From NCBI GenBank assembly GCA_043753895.1, contig JAYUWK010000037.1:1-64000 (forward strand): 64,000 nt of DNA, read 5' to 3'. The notes beneath the pieces were generated by a model, which saw only the letters and a program-made list of their open reading frames with translations, ran no database searches and was not told the DNA's origin. Source of the DNA: WLMZ01 sp043753895. GTDB taxonomy: Bacteria > Actinomycetota > Acidimicrobiia > Acidimicrobiales > Ilumatobacteraceae. Below are positions 34,063 to 42,266 of the stretch, one piece after another (position 1 is the stretch's first letter; each line of letters opens with the position of its first letter). Position numbers and translations under genes: made by a program.

Positions 34063-34902
34063 TCAGTTGGCCGCGGCGAGCGCCGCTGCATCGGCGCGCA
34101 GCCGCTGCTGCTCCTGCGCCTCGGTGTAGGCCTGTGCGGCGATCTCGACAAGATCCTCGATCTCGGCGTCGTCGAAGCCGGCGAGGCGGCGGAAATTGCG
34201 CGCGAGGTTCACGGGATGCTCGGCGCTCTCGCCGCGGAACCCGCCGAAGCTGAACAACTTGTCGACTGCACGTTGGAACTCGAGCGCATCTTTGAGCCGC
34301 TGAGGGTCGTTGACCGTGAGCTTGCGCAACCAGTCGCTACCCATCTTCACGTGGGTGACCTCATCGGCGAGCATCCAGTCCTCGCAGAACTGCATGACGG
34401 GATCGTCAAGGGTGGTGCCGAAGTTCTTCATCGTCGTGAACACATCAATCGCAAGACCTTCGAGCGCACGATTGACGCCGGTGAGGCGTAAGACGGGGTC
34501 CGCGTTGCACGCCGCCTCGTAAAGCAGTGTGCCCTCGCCGAACTCACCGATCTCGCTGCCCATGTGTTCGCTGAGCTTGCAGCTGATCTCGACATGACGG
34601 GCTTCGTCCCAACATTGGCGGGCCATGTCGAGCTTCATGGCGAATGGTGCGTGCTCGCGCCCATCGCCGGTGTCGAAATCGAAGCAGGTTCGTCCCGCGC
34701 CCTCGAGCGCTTGAATCTCGCCGACGAAGATGCCGTGCATGAGGCCGCGGGCGTTGTCGCTGGCGTTCGGGTAGGTGGGCGCAATACCGTTCACCTGAGC
34801 CGATGGGCTGAGATTACGCGGATCGAAAACGGTGACCTCGACGCTGACGCGCTCGAAGCGCGAATCGCGGGCGAGTTCGGTGACGGGCAACATTCGCTTC
34901 AT
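34063..34902 (-). CDS. Ferritin-like diiron protein (DUF455-like)
   Basis: A 279-residue alpha-helical protein with a ferritin-like pattern of metal-binding residues: FVGEIQALEGAGRT in one helix, RQCWDEARHVEISCKLSEH in the next (E-x-x-H), NRALEGLAIDVF, and WMLADEVTHVKMGSDWL (E-x-x-H). Two E-x-x-H pairs plus two further Glu make a likely diiron centre. The family is found with unknown oxidase or stress roles. It is the first gene before the small membrane protein. Confidence 0.75.
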   Translation of the reverse strand: MKRMLPVTELARDSRFERVSVEVTVFDPRNLSPSAQVNGIAPTYPNASDNARGLMHGIFVGEIQALEGAGRTCFDFDTGDGREHAPFAMKLDMARQCWDEARHVEISCKLSEHMGSEIGEFGEGTLLYEAACNADPVLRLTGVNRALEGLAIDVFTTMKNFGTTLDDPVMQFCEDWMLADEVTHVKMGSDWLRKLTVNDPQRLKDALEFQRAVDKLFSFGGFRGESAEHPVNLARNFRRLAGFDDAEIEDLVEIAAQAYTEAQEQQRLRADAAALAAAN

Positions 34903-34956
34903 GGCAGCACCTCCAGATTTCCAAGTGCACAGAGCCTAGCCACGATGTCGACCCCG

Positions 34957-35685
34957 CTACTCACCACACCCGGATCCACCGACGAGGCTGATGACCGCCC
35001 CAGAGCTCGTCGCGTTGGACAGAAAGGCGAACAGACCGTCACTGATCGTGGCAGACGGGCCGACGATCTCATCACCAGGCGACACAATCGCAGCTGGGTA
35101 GGCGGCGCGCAGTTGGGCGACGGTCGCCCCGACGCCGATCCGGCCGGGGGCGGCCGTGGTCATGCCAGCAGGGACGATGACGGCGCCGGCACGCGCTGGC
35201 CCATACGACCAATTGAAGAAGTGGCGACGCCCGCTGGACACGGAGCTCTGATCGCCGAACAGCAACGAGAGGTCGCCCCACGACAGTGATCGCACCTCGG
35301 TGCCCGGACATGTGCGCTCGGGGGCAGAGACCCACCCCGAGTCGGACGTGGGTGCTCCGAAGATGCCATTGATGTAGTCGATGACACTCTCCGGTTCGGC
35401 TCCGAAGAGCGCGTCGCCGATGCCGTCGCTGCGCAAGCTGATCGATGCGCCGATGGGCACGGTAGTGGTGGTCGCCGACGCTGCTGTCGTGGTGGTGGCC
35501 GCAGTGGTCGTGATCGACGCGCTCAATGTCGTGGTGGGCGCGGAAGTGGTGGAGGACGCATCGATCGTGGACGTCACGTCGGTCGCAGAGGTAGTGGACG
35601 CCGGCGAGGAGTCACTGCACGAGGCGACGAGTACTGACGACACTGCACACGCCACGAAACCGAACGACACCCACCTGTTTCTCAT
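34957..35685 (-). CDS. Secreted lipoprotein with Ser/Thr linker, unknown function
   Basis: 242 residues from ATG at 35685. The N-terminus RNRWVSFGFVACAVSSVLVASCSDSS has a lipobox (VASC) whose Cys is at about 23, so it is lipid-anchored on the outer face of the membrane. A Thr/Ala/Ser-rich linker of about 55 residues follows, then a globular domain with IGDALFGAEPESVIDYINGIFG, ERTCPGTEVRSLSWGDLSLLF and IGVGATVAQLRAAYP. No enzyme motif. The later Cys pair could be a disulfide. The longer frame start at 35799 is not lipoprotein-like and was rejected. Confidence 0.8.
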   Translation of the reverse strand: MRNRWVSFGFVACAVSSVLVASCSDSSPASTTSATDVTSTIDASSTTSAPTTTLSASITTTAATTTTAASATTTTVPIGASISLRSDGIGDALFGAEPESVIDYINGIFGAPTSDSGWVSAPERTCPGTEVRSLSWGDLSLLFGDQSSVSSGRRHFFNWSYGPARAGAVIVPAGMTTAAPGRIGVGATVAQLRAAYPAAIVSPGDEIVGPSATISDGLFAFLSNATSSGAVISLVGGSGCGE

Positions 35686-35734
35686 CTCCAGAGTTTGCCG
35701 CACAACAGGGTCAACTCCATGGCACCACCTGTGA

Positions 35735-36286
35735 TCAGCGAATGAGTGTGTCCGCCTCGTGGCCGCCTTCCACGAGATGCAAGCGCCCATCGACGACATC
35801 GATGATCGTGACCGAGCAATTGTCGAGGCTGCGTATCACCACCCGGTCGTCGTCGCACGCAGCGCCGATGGCCGCGTTGATCGCGATGAAGTGGCTCGCA
35901 ACAACCGTGTCCGCAGAGAGCGATGCAAGGCACAAGGCGACGCCGTCACGGAAGCTGGTGTAACGGTCGCCCAGATCGGCCCACGTGCCGCTCATCGCGA
36001 CGCGCAGCCAATCGACGCGTTCGGCGATCGGCACACCAATCGGTGAGGGGATCTCCGCAACACTCGGTTCGACAAGGGTCAGCACGCCCCACCGGGATGC
36101 CAACACTGCCGCCGTCTCCTGACAACGCATCAGCGGACTCGACACCACGGCCAGCGGACCGAGCGGTTGCAGCTGATCGGCCATCCGCTCGGCTTGCTGG
36201 CGCCCGAGATCATCGAGCCCAGGATCAGGGTCCACGTTCCAGCCAGCCGACGCACGTCCGTGACGCACCAGATAGAGGCGCGTCAT
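35735..36286 (-). CDS. Histidine phosphatase family protein
   Basis: 183 residues from ATG at 36286, starting TRLYLVRHGRASAGW, with the R-H-G catalytic motif at 8-10 that forms the phosphohistidine. The later SSPLMRCQETAAVLAS carries the conserved Arg, the proton donor Glu is in VEPSVAEIPSP, and the second His is in VVASHFIAINAAIG. It resembles phosphoglycerate-mutase-like/CobC-like phosphatases of broad range. The start overlaps the PIG-L gene stop by four bases. Confidence 0.9.
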   Translation of the reverse strand: MTRLYLVRHGRASAGWNVDPDPGLDDLGRQQAERMADQLQPLGPLAVVSSPLMRCQETAAVLASRWGVLTLVEPSVAEIPSPIGVPIAERVDWLRVAMSGTWADLGDRYTSFRDGVALCLASLSADTVVASHFIAINAAIGAACDDDRVVIRSLDNCSVTIIDVVDGRLHLVEGGHEADTLIR

Positions 36287-37095
36287 TGCTCGTCGAACAA
36301 CCAGCCCGGTCGCACCCCGGGAACAGCACCCTTCTTGATGAACCACTCGGTGCCGAAGCCGAGCGCGAACACCTCATCCGGCATTTGCATGAAGAAACTC
36401 GTATCGGTGATCTGACTCGCATGGCAGCGCATGCTCGCCCGTTTCTGCGCGATGTAACCGGTGACGTCGACGGCGTGGGTGATCTCGTGTTCGGACATAC
36501 CCATAGGGTTTCCGTCGTCTGCCGGACCGGCCGGATCGAACGGCTCCTCGCCTTCTTCGCCACCATCGACACCCAACTCGCTCGCCATGCTCATCATCTT
36601 GACGATGTGATCGCGGTTCATCGTTGCCTCAAACACGGCTGCGGTACCAGCCAGTTCGGCGGCGCGATGACCCACCTGATGCACCTTGATGTGGTCCGGG
36701 TGGCCGTAGTTGCCGTGCCAGTCGTAGGTGGTGACCACGTCTGCGGATTCCTCGCGAAGGATTCGCGCCAGACGTTCGGCGGCGGCATCGAGGTCGGCGA
36801 GCAGGAACGAATCGGGGTCGGTATTCTGCTCCCAGCCGGTCATCCCGCTGTCTTTGTAACCGAGCCACTCCAACCGATGGACACCGAGTACATCGGCAGA
36901 ACGGGCGGCCTCTGCCTGGCGTCGGTGGACGAGCGTCTCGCCGGGAGCAAGGTCGTCGGGAACCTCACCGTGGTCGCCATTGGTAGCAATGACCAGAATT
37001 ACTCGGTGCCCCTCGGCCACTGCGCGGGCAATCGTGCCGCCGGTTGAGATGGTCTCGTCGTCGGGATGCGCATGGAAGCAGACGAGTGTTCCCAT
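36283..37095 (-). CDS. PIG-L family zinc deacetylase (MshB/Mca-like)
   Basis: A 270-residue LmbE-like hydrolase. The metal-binding AHPDDE motif is at 9-14 (HAHPDDETISTGGT), and the third ligand is the His in GNYGHPDHIKVH. The general layout matches MshB and Mca, which act on mycothiol precursors and conjugates in actinobacteria, but the mid-region (NPMGMSEHEITHAVDV) is also typical for many other PIG-L proteins. It is coupled to the phosphatase gene and convergent with nothing. The exact substrate is not readable. Confidence 0.88.
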   Translation of the reverse strand: MGTLVCFHAHPDDETISTGGTIARAVAEGHRVILVIATNGDHGEVPDDLAPGETLVHRRQAEAARSADVLGVHRLEWLGYKDSGMTGWEQNTDPDSFLLADLDAAAERLARILREESADVVTTYDWHGNYGHPDHIKVHQVGHRAAELAGTAAVFEATMNRDHIVKMMSMASELGVDGGEEGEEPFDPAGPADDGNPMGMSEHEITHAVDVTGYIAQKRASMRCHASQITDTSFFMQMPDEVFALGFGTEWFIKKGAVPGVRPGWLFDEQ

Positions 37096-37128
37096 GTCAG
37101 CGGACCTTCCGGCACTCGTTCGTCGCCA

Positions 37129-38274
37129 CTACTTCACGGCTCCGGATTCGAACAGTGCATCGACGGACGCCGACGCAAAGCCCCAGTCCTGCAGAACTTC
37201 GCGGGTGTGCTCTCCAGCTCTGGCGGGCGCCATCGACACCTCTGGTTTGGTACGGCTGAAGCGCGGCGCTGGAGCGGGCTGCGTGACGCCATCGATCTCG
37301 ATGAAGGTTGACCGCTCGACATTGTGGGGGTGCTGCGCCGCTTCGCTCATCGTGAGCACAGGAGCGAAGCACACGTCGGTGTGCTCCATCAGCTCGCACC
37401 ATTCGGCTTGCGAACGCGTGATGAACAACGCGGCGAGACGTTCCTTGAGATGCGGCCAATTCGCCTGATTGTGCTGCTGGGCGAATTCCGGATCGTCGGC
37501 CAGACCGGCGAGGCGCAGCAGTTCGGCGTAGAACTGCGACTCGATGGAGCCGAGCGAGATGAACTTGGCATCGTTGCACTCGTACACATCGTAGAAGTGC
37601 GCGCCGGTATCGAGCAGGTTGGTGCCCGGAGCATTCTCGTTGAACGCACCTATGCTCTTGAAGCCCCAGAACATACTCATCAGGATCGCCGCGCCGTCGA
37701 CCATGGCAGTGTCCACCACCTGCCCTGTACCGCTGCGTTGTGCCTCGAGCAGCGCGCACACCACGCCATAGGCGAGGAACATGCCGCCACCACCGAAGTC
37801 GCCGACCATGTTCAGCGGGGGCACCGGCGCCTGCCCGGCACGCGCGAAGTGGGCCAACGCCCCGGCGAGTGAGATGTAGTTGATGTCGTGACCGGCAGCG
37901 AGGGCGTAGGGACCCTCCTGGCCCCATCCGGTCATGCGTCCGAAGACCAACTTGGGATTGCGCGCCAAGCACTGATCGGGACCGACGCCGAGGCGCTCCA
38001 TGACGCCCGGGCGGAAGCCCTCGATGAGTGCGTCGGCGCTGTCGATGAGTTGCATCAATGTCGCGACTCCATCGGGATGCTTGAGGTCGATCGCGATGTT
38101 ACGGCGATTGCGTTGCATGACATCGAGGTTCGGTCCGGCACCGGGTCGCACGGCCTGCGCGCGCTCGACCCGGATCACCTCGGCACCCATATCACTGAGC
38201 ATCATCGCCGCGAACGGACCCGGGCCGATGCCTGCGATTTCGATGATGCGGTAGCCGCTGAGCGGACCAGACAT
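37129..38274 (-). CDS. Alpha-methylacyl-CoA racemase (CaiB/BaiF family)
   Basis: 381 residues from ATG at 38274 (SGPLSGYRIIEIAGIGPGPF). The signature IAGIGPGPFAAMMLSDMGA is the racemase version of the CaiB family start, and the catalytic pair corresponds to the His in GHDINYISLAG (about 124) and the Asp in GDFGGGGMFLAYG (about 154). It inverts the 2-methyl stereocentre of branched acyl-CoAs so that beta-oxidation can go on; in mycobacteria the related Mcr also acts on steroid side chains. Neighbouring P450, SDR and ligase genes fit a lipid or sterol breakdown theme. Confidence 0.92.
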   Translation of the reverse strand: MSGPLSGYRIIEIAGIGPGPFAAMMLSDMGAEVIRVERAQAVRPGAGPNLDVMQRNRRNIAIDLKHPDGVATLMQLIDSADALIEGFRPGVMERLGVGPDQCLARNPKLVFGRMTGWGQEGPYALAAGHDINYISLAGALAHFARAGQAPVPPLNMVGDFGGGGMFLAYGVVCALLEAQRSGTGQVVDTAMVDGAAILMSMFWGFKSIGAFNENAPGTNLLDTGAHFYDVYECNDAKFISLGSIESQFYAELLRLAGLADDPEFAQQHNQANWPHLKERLAALFITRSQAEWCELMEHTDVCFAPVLTMSEAAQHPHNVERSTFIEIDGVTQPAPAPRFSRTKPEVSMAPARAGEHTREVLQDWGFASASVDALFESGAVK

Positions 38275-38313
38275 GTTCGTACTCCTGTGTGTGAAATCGG
38301 GCAAGGCGCTGGA

Positions 38314-39213
38314 TCAGCGCGCGGCGTTGGCGACGATCGCATCGACCAGCATGGGCCACAGCGGCTCAGGAAGGTCGTGGCCCATGTCGGCCATGAACAA
38401 CAGATTGGCACCGGGGATCAGCTCGGCCGTACGAAACCCTCCGGCGGGTGGCAGCAACGTGTCGTCGCGGCCGTGGATGACGAGGGTGGGCGTGTCGAGC
38501 GACGGCAACAGCGCCGAGCGGCGTCCGCTTGCGTAGATGGCCCCGAGCTGACGCGTGGCGCCCTCGGGGTAGAAACTGCGGTCGAAATCGAGCGCTGCCT
38601 GGGCGCGGACGTCGTCAGGGTTCGCGTACTTCTTCGACTGCCACACCATCGACGCAATCGAGTTCTCGATGTACGCAGCGCGCTCGGTGGGCGGTGGGGC
38701 GAGCAAGGCTGCGCCGGCCTCGGGAGTTGGTTGGCTGACCTCTGGGTCGCCGGGTGTCGACATGATCGACACCAGCGACAGCGTGCGCTGTGGGTATTCC
38801 AGAGCGAATGTCTGCGCAATCATGCCGCCCATCGAGGCACCCATGATGTGCGCGGCTTCGATACCCAGGTGGGCGAGCAGCCCAGCGGCGTCGGCGGCCA
38901 TGTCGGACAGCGTGTAGGGAACCGGGGGCAACAGATCGGGGCGGTCATCGAGCGCAGCGACCATGACCCCACCGACATCAAACTCGACGCCGTCGAGCTT
39001 GGTGCTCAAGCCGCAATCACGGTTGTCGAAGCGGATGACGTAGAACCCGCGCTCGGCAAGCATTCTGCACAGCCCGTCGGGCCACAGAGTGAGCTGCGCA
39101 GTGAATCCCATGATGAGTAACAGCGGCGAATCAGTGGGTGAACCGATCGTCTCGTACTCGAGTTCCACCTTCTCGTCGGTGGCGAGGAGGGTGTTCACAA
39201 CGGCTCGTGGCAT
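38314..39213 (-). CDS. Alpha/beta hydrolase
   Basis: 299 residues from ATG at 39213; the frame is open upstream but not in family-like residues. The oxyanion region LLLIMGFTAQLTLWPDG, the nucleophile elbow MGASMGGMIAQ (Ser), HGRDDTLLPP (Asp) and the C-terminal ADMGHDLPE (His) form a full triad. It is most like the actinobacterial hydrolases annotated as esterase/lipase or C-C hydrolase. It lies 39 bases upstream of the racemase gene and may share its transcript. Confidence 0.88.
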   Translation of the reverse strand: MPRAVVNTLLATDEKVELEYETIGSPTDSPLLLIMGFTAQLTLWPDGLCRMLAERGFYVIRFDNRDCGLSTKLDGVEFDVGGVMVAALDDRPDLLPPVPYTLSDMAADAAGLLAHLGIEAAHIMGASMGGMIAQTFALEYPQRTLSLVSIMSTPGDPEVSQPTPEAGAALLAPPPTERAAYIENSIASMVWQSKKYANPDDVRAQAALDFDRSFYPEGATRQLGAIYASGRRSALLPSLDTPTLVIHGRDDTLLPPAGGFRTAELIPGANLLFMADMGHDLPEPLWPMLVDAIVANAAR

Positions 39214-39276
39214 CCAATGAGTCTCGTTGCCAGATGGCTCGTGGGTCAACACGGAACAACGACTACGGTCAGTGTC

Positions 39277-40176
39277 ATGACGGTCTTTGGGGTACACACC
39301 GGTCTTCAACACATCAGTAGCGACGATCTGCGCGCGTCATGGAGACGCATCGAAGCGCTCGGTTACGGGTGGATCTCGATCTGGGACCACTTCTACGGTG
39401 CCACGGGCAAGCCCGACGACGCCGAGTGTCTCGAGGCGGTTGCCATGCACGCCGCGCTGGCCTGCGAGACGTCTCGCGTGCGCATTGGTTCGCTGGTGTA
39501 CTCGGTGGGTTACCGGCACCCAGCGGTGTTGGCCAAGGCCGTCACCACCATCGATCACCTGTCCGGCGGCCGCGCTGACATGGGCATCGGATCGGGCTGG
39601 GCCGTGGTCGAATACAACGCGTACGGCATCCCCTTTCCCGAGACCAAGGTGCGTATGGACCAACTCGAGGAAGGCATCCAGGTGTTGCGCGGCCTGCTCC
39701 ACAACGAAGTGAGCACCTTCGAAGGCAAACACTTCTCATTACACGAGGCGCGCAACGAGCCACGCCCGGTGCAGGCAAGGATGCCCATCTGGGTCGGTGG
39801 CGGGGGCGAGAAGCGCACCCTCAAGATCACGGCGAAGTACGCCGACGGCTGGAATGTGCCGTTCGTGTCGCCCGACGAATTCGCGCGCAAACGCGCTGTC
39901 TTGCACGAGCACTGTGCGACGGTCGAACGCGATCCTGGTGAGATTCGCTGCGCCATCAACGTGGGCCTGGCGTGGACCGAGGACAGCCTGCAGGCGCAGT
40001 TCGGTCAGCTCGCCAACGCCGTACGCAATGGCTGCCTCACGGGTTCCGACGAGGAGGTACTCGATCGGATCGGGCGCTACATCGACGCGGGTGCCGATCA
40101 GGTGAACATTGCTCTTCGCGCACCATTCGACCTCGATGCCATCGAGCGGTTGAGCGTGGCTCTGAAGCTCGTATGA
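39277..40176 (+). CDS. F420-dependent LLM-class oxidoreductase
   Basis: 299 residues from ATG at 39277; the 20 residues before it are out of family. A luciferase-like monooxygenase TIM barrel: ISIWDHFYGATGKPDD, a mid-barrel GSLVYSVGYRHPAVLAKAVTTIDHLSGGRADMGIGSGW (quoted as two well-known halves: PAVLAKAVTTIDHLSGGR and ADMGIGSGW) and MPIWVGGGGEKRTLKITAKYAD match actinobacterial F420 enzymes. The cofactor is probably F420H2, but FMN cannot be excluded. The stop overlaps the galK start by four bases (ATGA), an odd pairing with a galactokinase. Confidence 0.9.
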   Translation: MTVFGVHTGLQHISSDDLRASWRRIEALGYGWISIWDHFYGATGKPDDAECLEAVAMHAALACETSRVRIGSLVYSVGYRHPAVLAKAVTTIDHLSGGRADMGIGSGWAVVEYNAYGIPFPETKVRMDQLEEGIQVLRGLLHNEVSTFEGKHFSLHEARNEPRPVQARMPIWVGGGGEKRTLKITAKYADGWNVPFVSPDEFARKRAVLHEHCATVERDPGEIRCAINVGLAWTEDSLQAQFGQLANAVRNGCLTGSDEEVLDRIGRYIDAGADQVNIALRAPFDLDAIERLSVALKLV

Positions 40177-41198
40177 CCGATCAGTTCGTCGTCCGCGCAC
40201 CCGGTCGCGTCAACCTCATCGGCGACCACACCGACTACACCGGTGGTCTCGTGTTGCCGATGACTATCGATCGCTGGACCGTCATCGAGGGTTCGTACCA
40301 CGATGGCCCGATCGAACTCACGTCGTCCGACGAACCCGAGCCGTTGGTTCTTGCGTTGCCCGTACTCGACCCGGCAACCATCGAGCCTCGCTGGGGTCGT
40401 TACGTGGCGGGCGTCGCGGCCGAGCTGGGTGATGCAGCACAATCGATCTCGGGCACGGTGAAGACCGATATCCCGATCGGAGCCGGACTATCGAGCAGCG
40501 CCGCACTCGAAATCGCCGTCGCGCTTGCGATGGGCTTCCGGGGCGACGTGGTCGCGCTGGCCGAACTGGGCAGACGCGCCGAGCATCGCGCCAGCGGCGT
40601 GCCCTGCGGGATCATGGATCAACTCTGCATTGCTGCCGGTGTTGTCGGACACGCGGTACTCATCGATTGCCACGCACTCACCGTCACCCCAGTGCCCTTA
40701 CCCGCCGGCGTCGACATCGTCGTGCAGTTCGTCGCCCATCGCACGCTGATGGGCAGCGAATACGCCGATCGGGTCGACGAATGCAATGCCGCCGAACGGG
40801 TCATCGGTCCTCTGCGACTCGCCACCACCGACGACTTGTCACGCATTGCCGATCCCACCATTCGTCGCCGCGCGCGCCATGTGATCAACGAGAATCAACG
40901 AGTGCGCGACTTCGGCGACGCACTCCGCGCGGGCGACATCACGCGAGCTGGACAACTGATGGTCGAGAGCCACAACAGCCTGCGCGACGACTTCGCAACG
41001 AGCACCACCGTCATGGACCAGGCCGTCGAGGCACTCTGCGCCGTGCCCGGTGTCTACGGCGCGCGGATGACGGGCGGCGGCTTTGGTGGTTGCATCGTGG
41101 CGTTCACCGAACCCGGAGCAGTGGCAAACGGCTGGGTCGTTCGTGCCGTCGCAGGCGCCTCGATCGAACTCACCTCATCTCCCGAAGCACAAGCCTGA
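40173..41198 (+). CDS. galK: Galactokinase
   Basis: A 341-residue GHMP kinase starting TDQFVVRAPGRVNLIGDHTDY, where RVNLIGDHTDY is the galactokinase signature. The phosphate-binding loop PIGAGLSSSAALEIAVA (about 108-124), the catalytic Asp/Arg region PCGIMDQ and motif 3 MTGGGFGGCIVAF (about 297-309) are all present. It phosphorylates galactose at C1 for the Leloir pathway, or another sugar of this type. No galT or galE is adjacent. The start overlaps the LLM gene stop. Confidence 0.93.
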   Translation: MTDQFVVRAPGRVNLIGDHTDYTGGLVLPMTIDRWTVIEGSYHDGPIELTSSDEPEPLVLALPVLDPATIEPRWGRYVAGVAAELGDAAQSISGTVKTDIPIGAGLSSSAALEIAVALAMGFRGDVVALAELGRRAEHRASGVPCGIMDQLCIAAGVVGHAVLIDCHALTVTPVPLPAGVDIVVQFVAHRTLMGSEYADRVDECNAAERVIGPLRLATTDDLSRIADPTIRRRARHVINENQRVRDFGDALRAGDITRAGQLMVESHNSLRDDFATSTTVMDQAVEALCAVPGVYGARMTGGGFGGCIVAFTEPGAVANGWVVRAVAGASIELTSSPEAQA

Positions 41199-41207
41199 CG
41201 CACACCA

Positions 41208-41582
41208 ATGGCCGTCATCTTGCATCTCCTTCCCGCGATGGACTGGCTCGGTCTCGGGTGGAACGACGTCGTCACGAACGCATCGCTCGACACGGAGGGC
41301 TTCATCCACTGCACCGATGACCATGACGTGTTGCTTCAGGTGGCCAACGCGTTCTACACGGCACACGAGGGCGATTTCGTGGTCCTGTCGATTGACACGG
41401 CGCTGCTCGATAGCCCGTGGGTTTGGGAGGCCCCGGCGCATCTCGGTCGGACCGACGCACCGCCCCCGGCAGCGGCGCTGTTCCCCCACGTGTACGGTGC
41501 GATCAACTGCTCTGCCGTGATCATCGTCGAGGGCGTCGAACGAAACAGCTCGGGGCAATTCACCGGCTTTGTCACCCCTTGA
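41208..41582 (+). CDS. DUF952 family protein
   Basis: A 124-residue small protein with the DUF952 landmarks DTEGFIHCTDDHDVLLQVANAFY (about 26-48) and the later ALFPHVYGAINCSAVI. The family has an ADP-ribosyltransferase-like fold by structural prediction, with no known function. It is 9 bases after galK and probably cotranscribed. The last 11 bases overlap the convergent PH-SHOCT gene. Confidence 0.85.
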   Translation: MAVILHLLPAMDWLGLGWNDVVTNASLDTEGFIHCTDDHDVLLQVANAFYTAHEGDFVVLSIDTALLDSPWVWEAPAHLGRTDAPPPAAALFPHVYGAINCSAVIIVEGVERNSSGQFTGFVTP

Positions 41583-42222
41583 GGAGGCGGGCCTTCTGGG
41601 CGTCGAACTCTTCTTGAGAGAGCGAGCCGCGCTGCAGCAGTCCTTCGAGTTTCTCGAGTTGCCCCGCCACATCGACCACCGGCGGGGCTGGCGGCGCAGC
41701 AAAGCTGCCACCACCGCCGTTGCTCGCACCGCTACGGCTGGCCTTGGCTTCGACTTGTGCGTGCAGCAGGTTCTGCACGGCCTGAGGGTTGCGGATGTCG
41801 CTGAAACGCTGCTGACCGTCCTCTCCGCCCGACTCGATGAGCAGGTCACCCGCACCGATGAGACGCTCGAACACCGTTTGGTTGAAGTTCACGTTGTTCA
41901 CGCGGCCGAGCGGGATCTCGACGCCGCTCTTGGCAACCAGGCCTTGGCGGAAGATGACGCGGTCGCTGGTGATCACGAAGTTCGTCGTCTTCCACTTCGC
42001 GAACCGTTGCACGAGCCACAGGGCAGCCACGATGATGACCGCGAGCAGGACATAGCCCAAGAACTTGCGGGTGTTGCCGTCGTCGAGCTTGATCCGCACC
42101 AGGAATCCGACCACGATGGCGATGGCGAGCGTGGCGGCCGGACCGGCGAAGTACCACCAGTGAGGCTGGAGGTCGAGCGCAATGGTCTCGTTCGCGTTGA
42201 GATGCTTGGTGGGATACGCCAT
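41572..42222 (-). CDS. Membrane protein with bacterial PH domain and SHOCT domain
   Basis: 216 residues. Two transmembrane helices (about 25-43 and 58-73) are followed by a bacterial PH domain (KWKTTNFVITSDRVIFRQG, IPLGRVNNVNFNQ), as in the YdbT/bPH2 group. After a Ser/Gly/Pro linker a C-terminal SHOCT helix pair LEKLEGLLQRGSLSQEEFDAQKARLL ends the protein. Membrane-associated, role unknown; SHOCT suggests oligomerisation. It is divergent from the helicase gene, 44 bases apart. Confidence 0.88.
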   Translation of the reverse strand: MAYPTKHLNANETIALDLQPHWWYFAGPAATLAIAIVVGFLVRIKLDDGNTRKFLGYVLLAVIIVAALWLVQRFAKWKTTNFVITSDRVIFRQGLVAKSGVEIPLGRVNNVNFNQTVFERLIGAGDLLIESGGEDGQQRFSDIRNPQAVQNLLHAQVEAKASRSGASNGGGGSFAAPPAPPVVDVAGQLEKLEGLLQRGSLSQEEFDAQKARLLKG

Positions 42223-42266
42223 GGGGCAACTATACGCGAACCGCGAACCTGATCCGGCGACGTAAC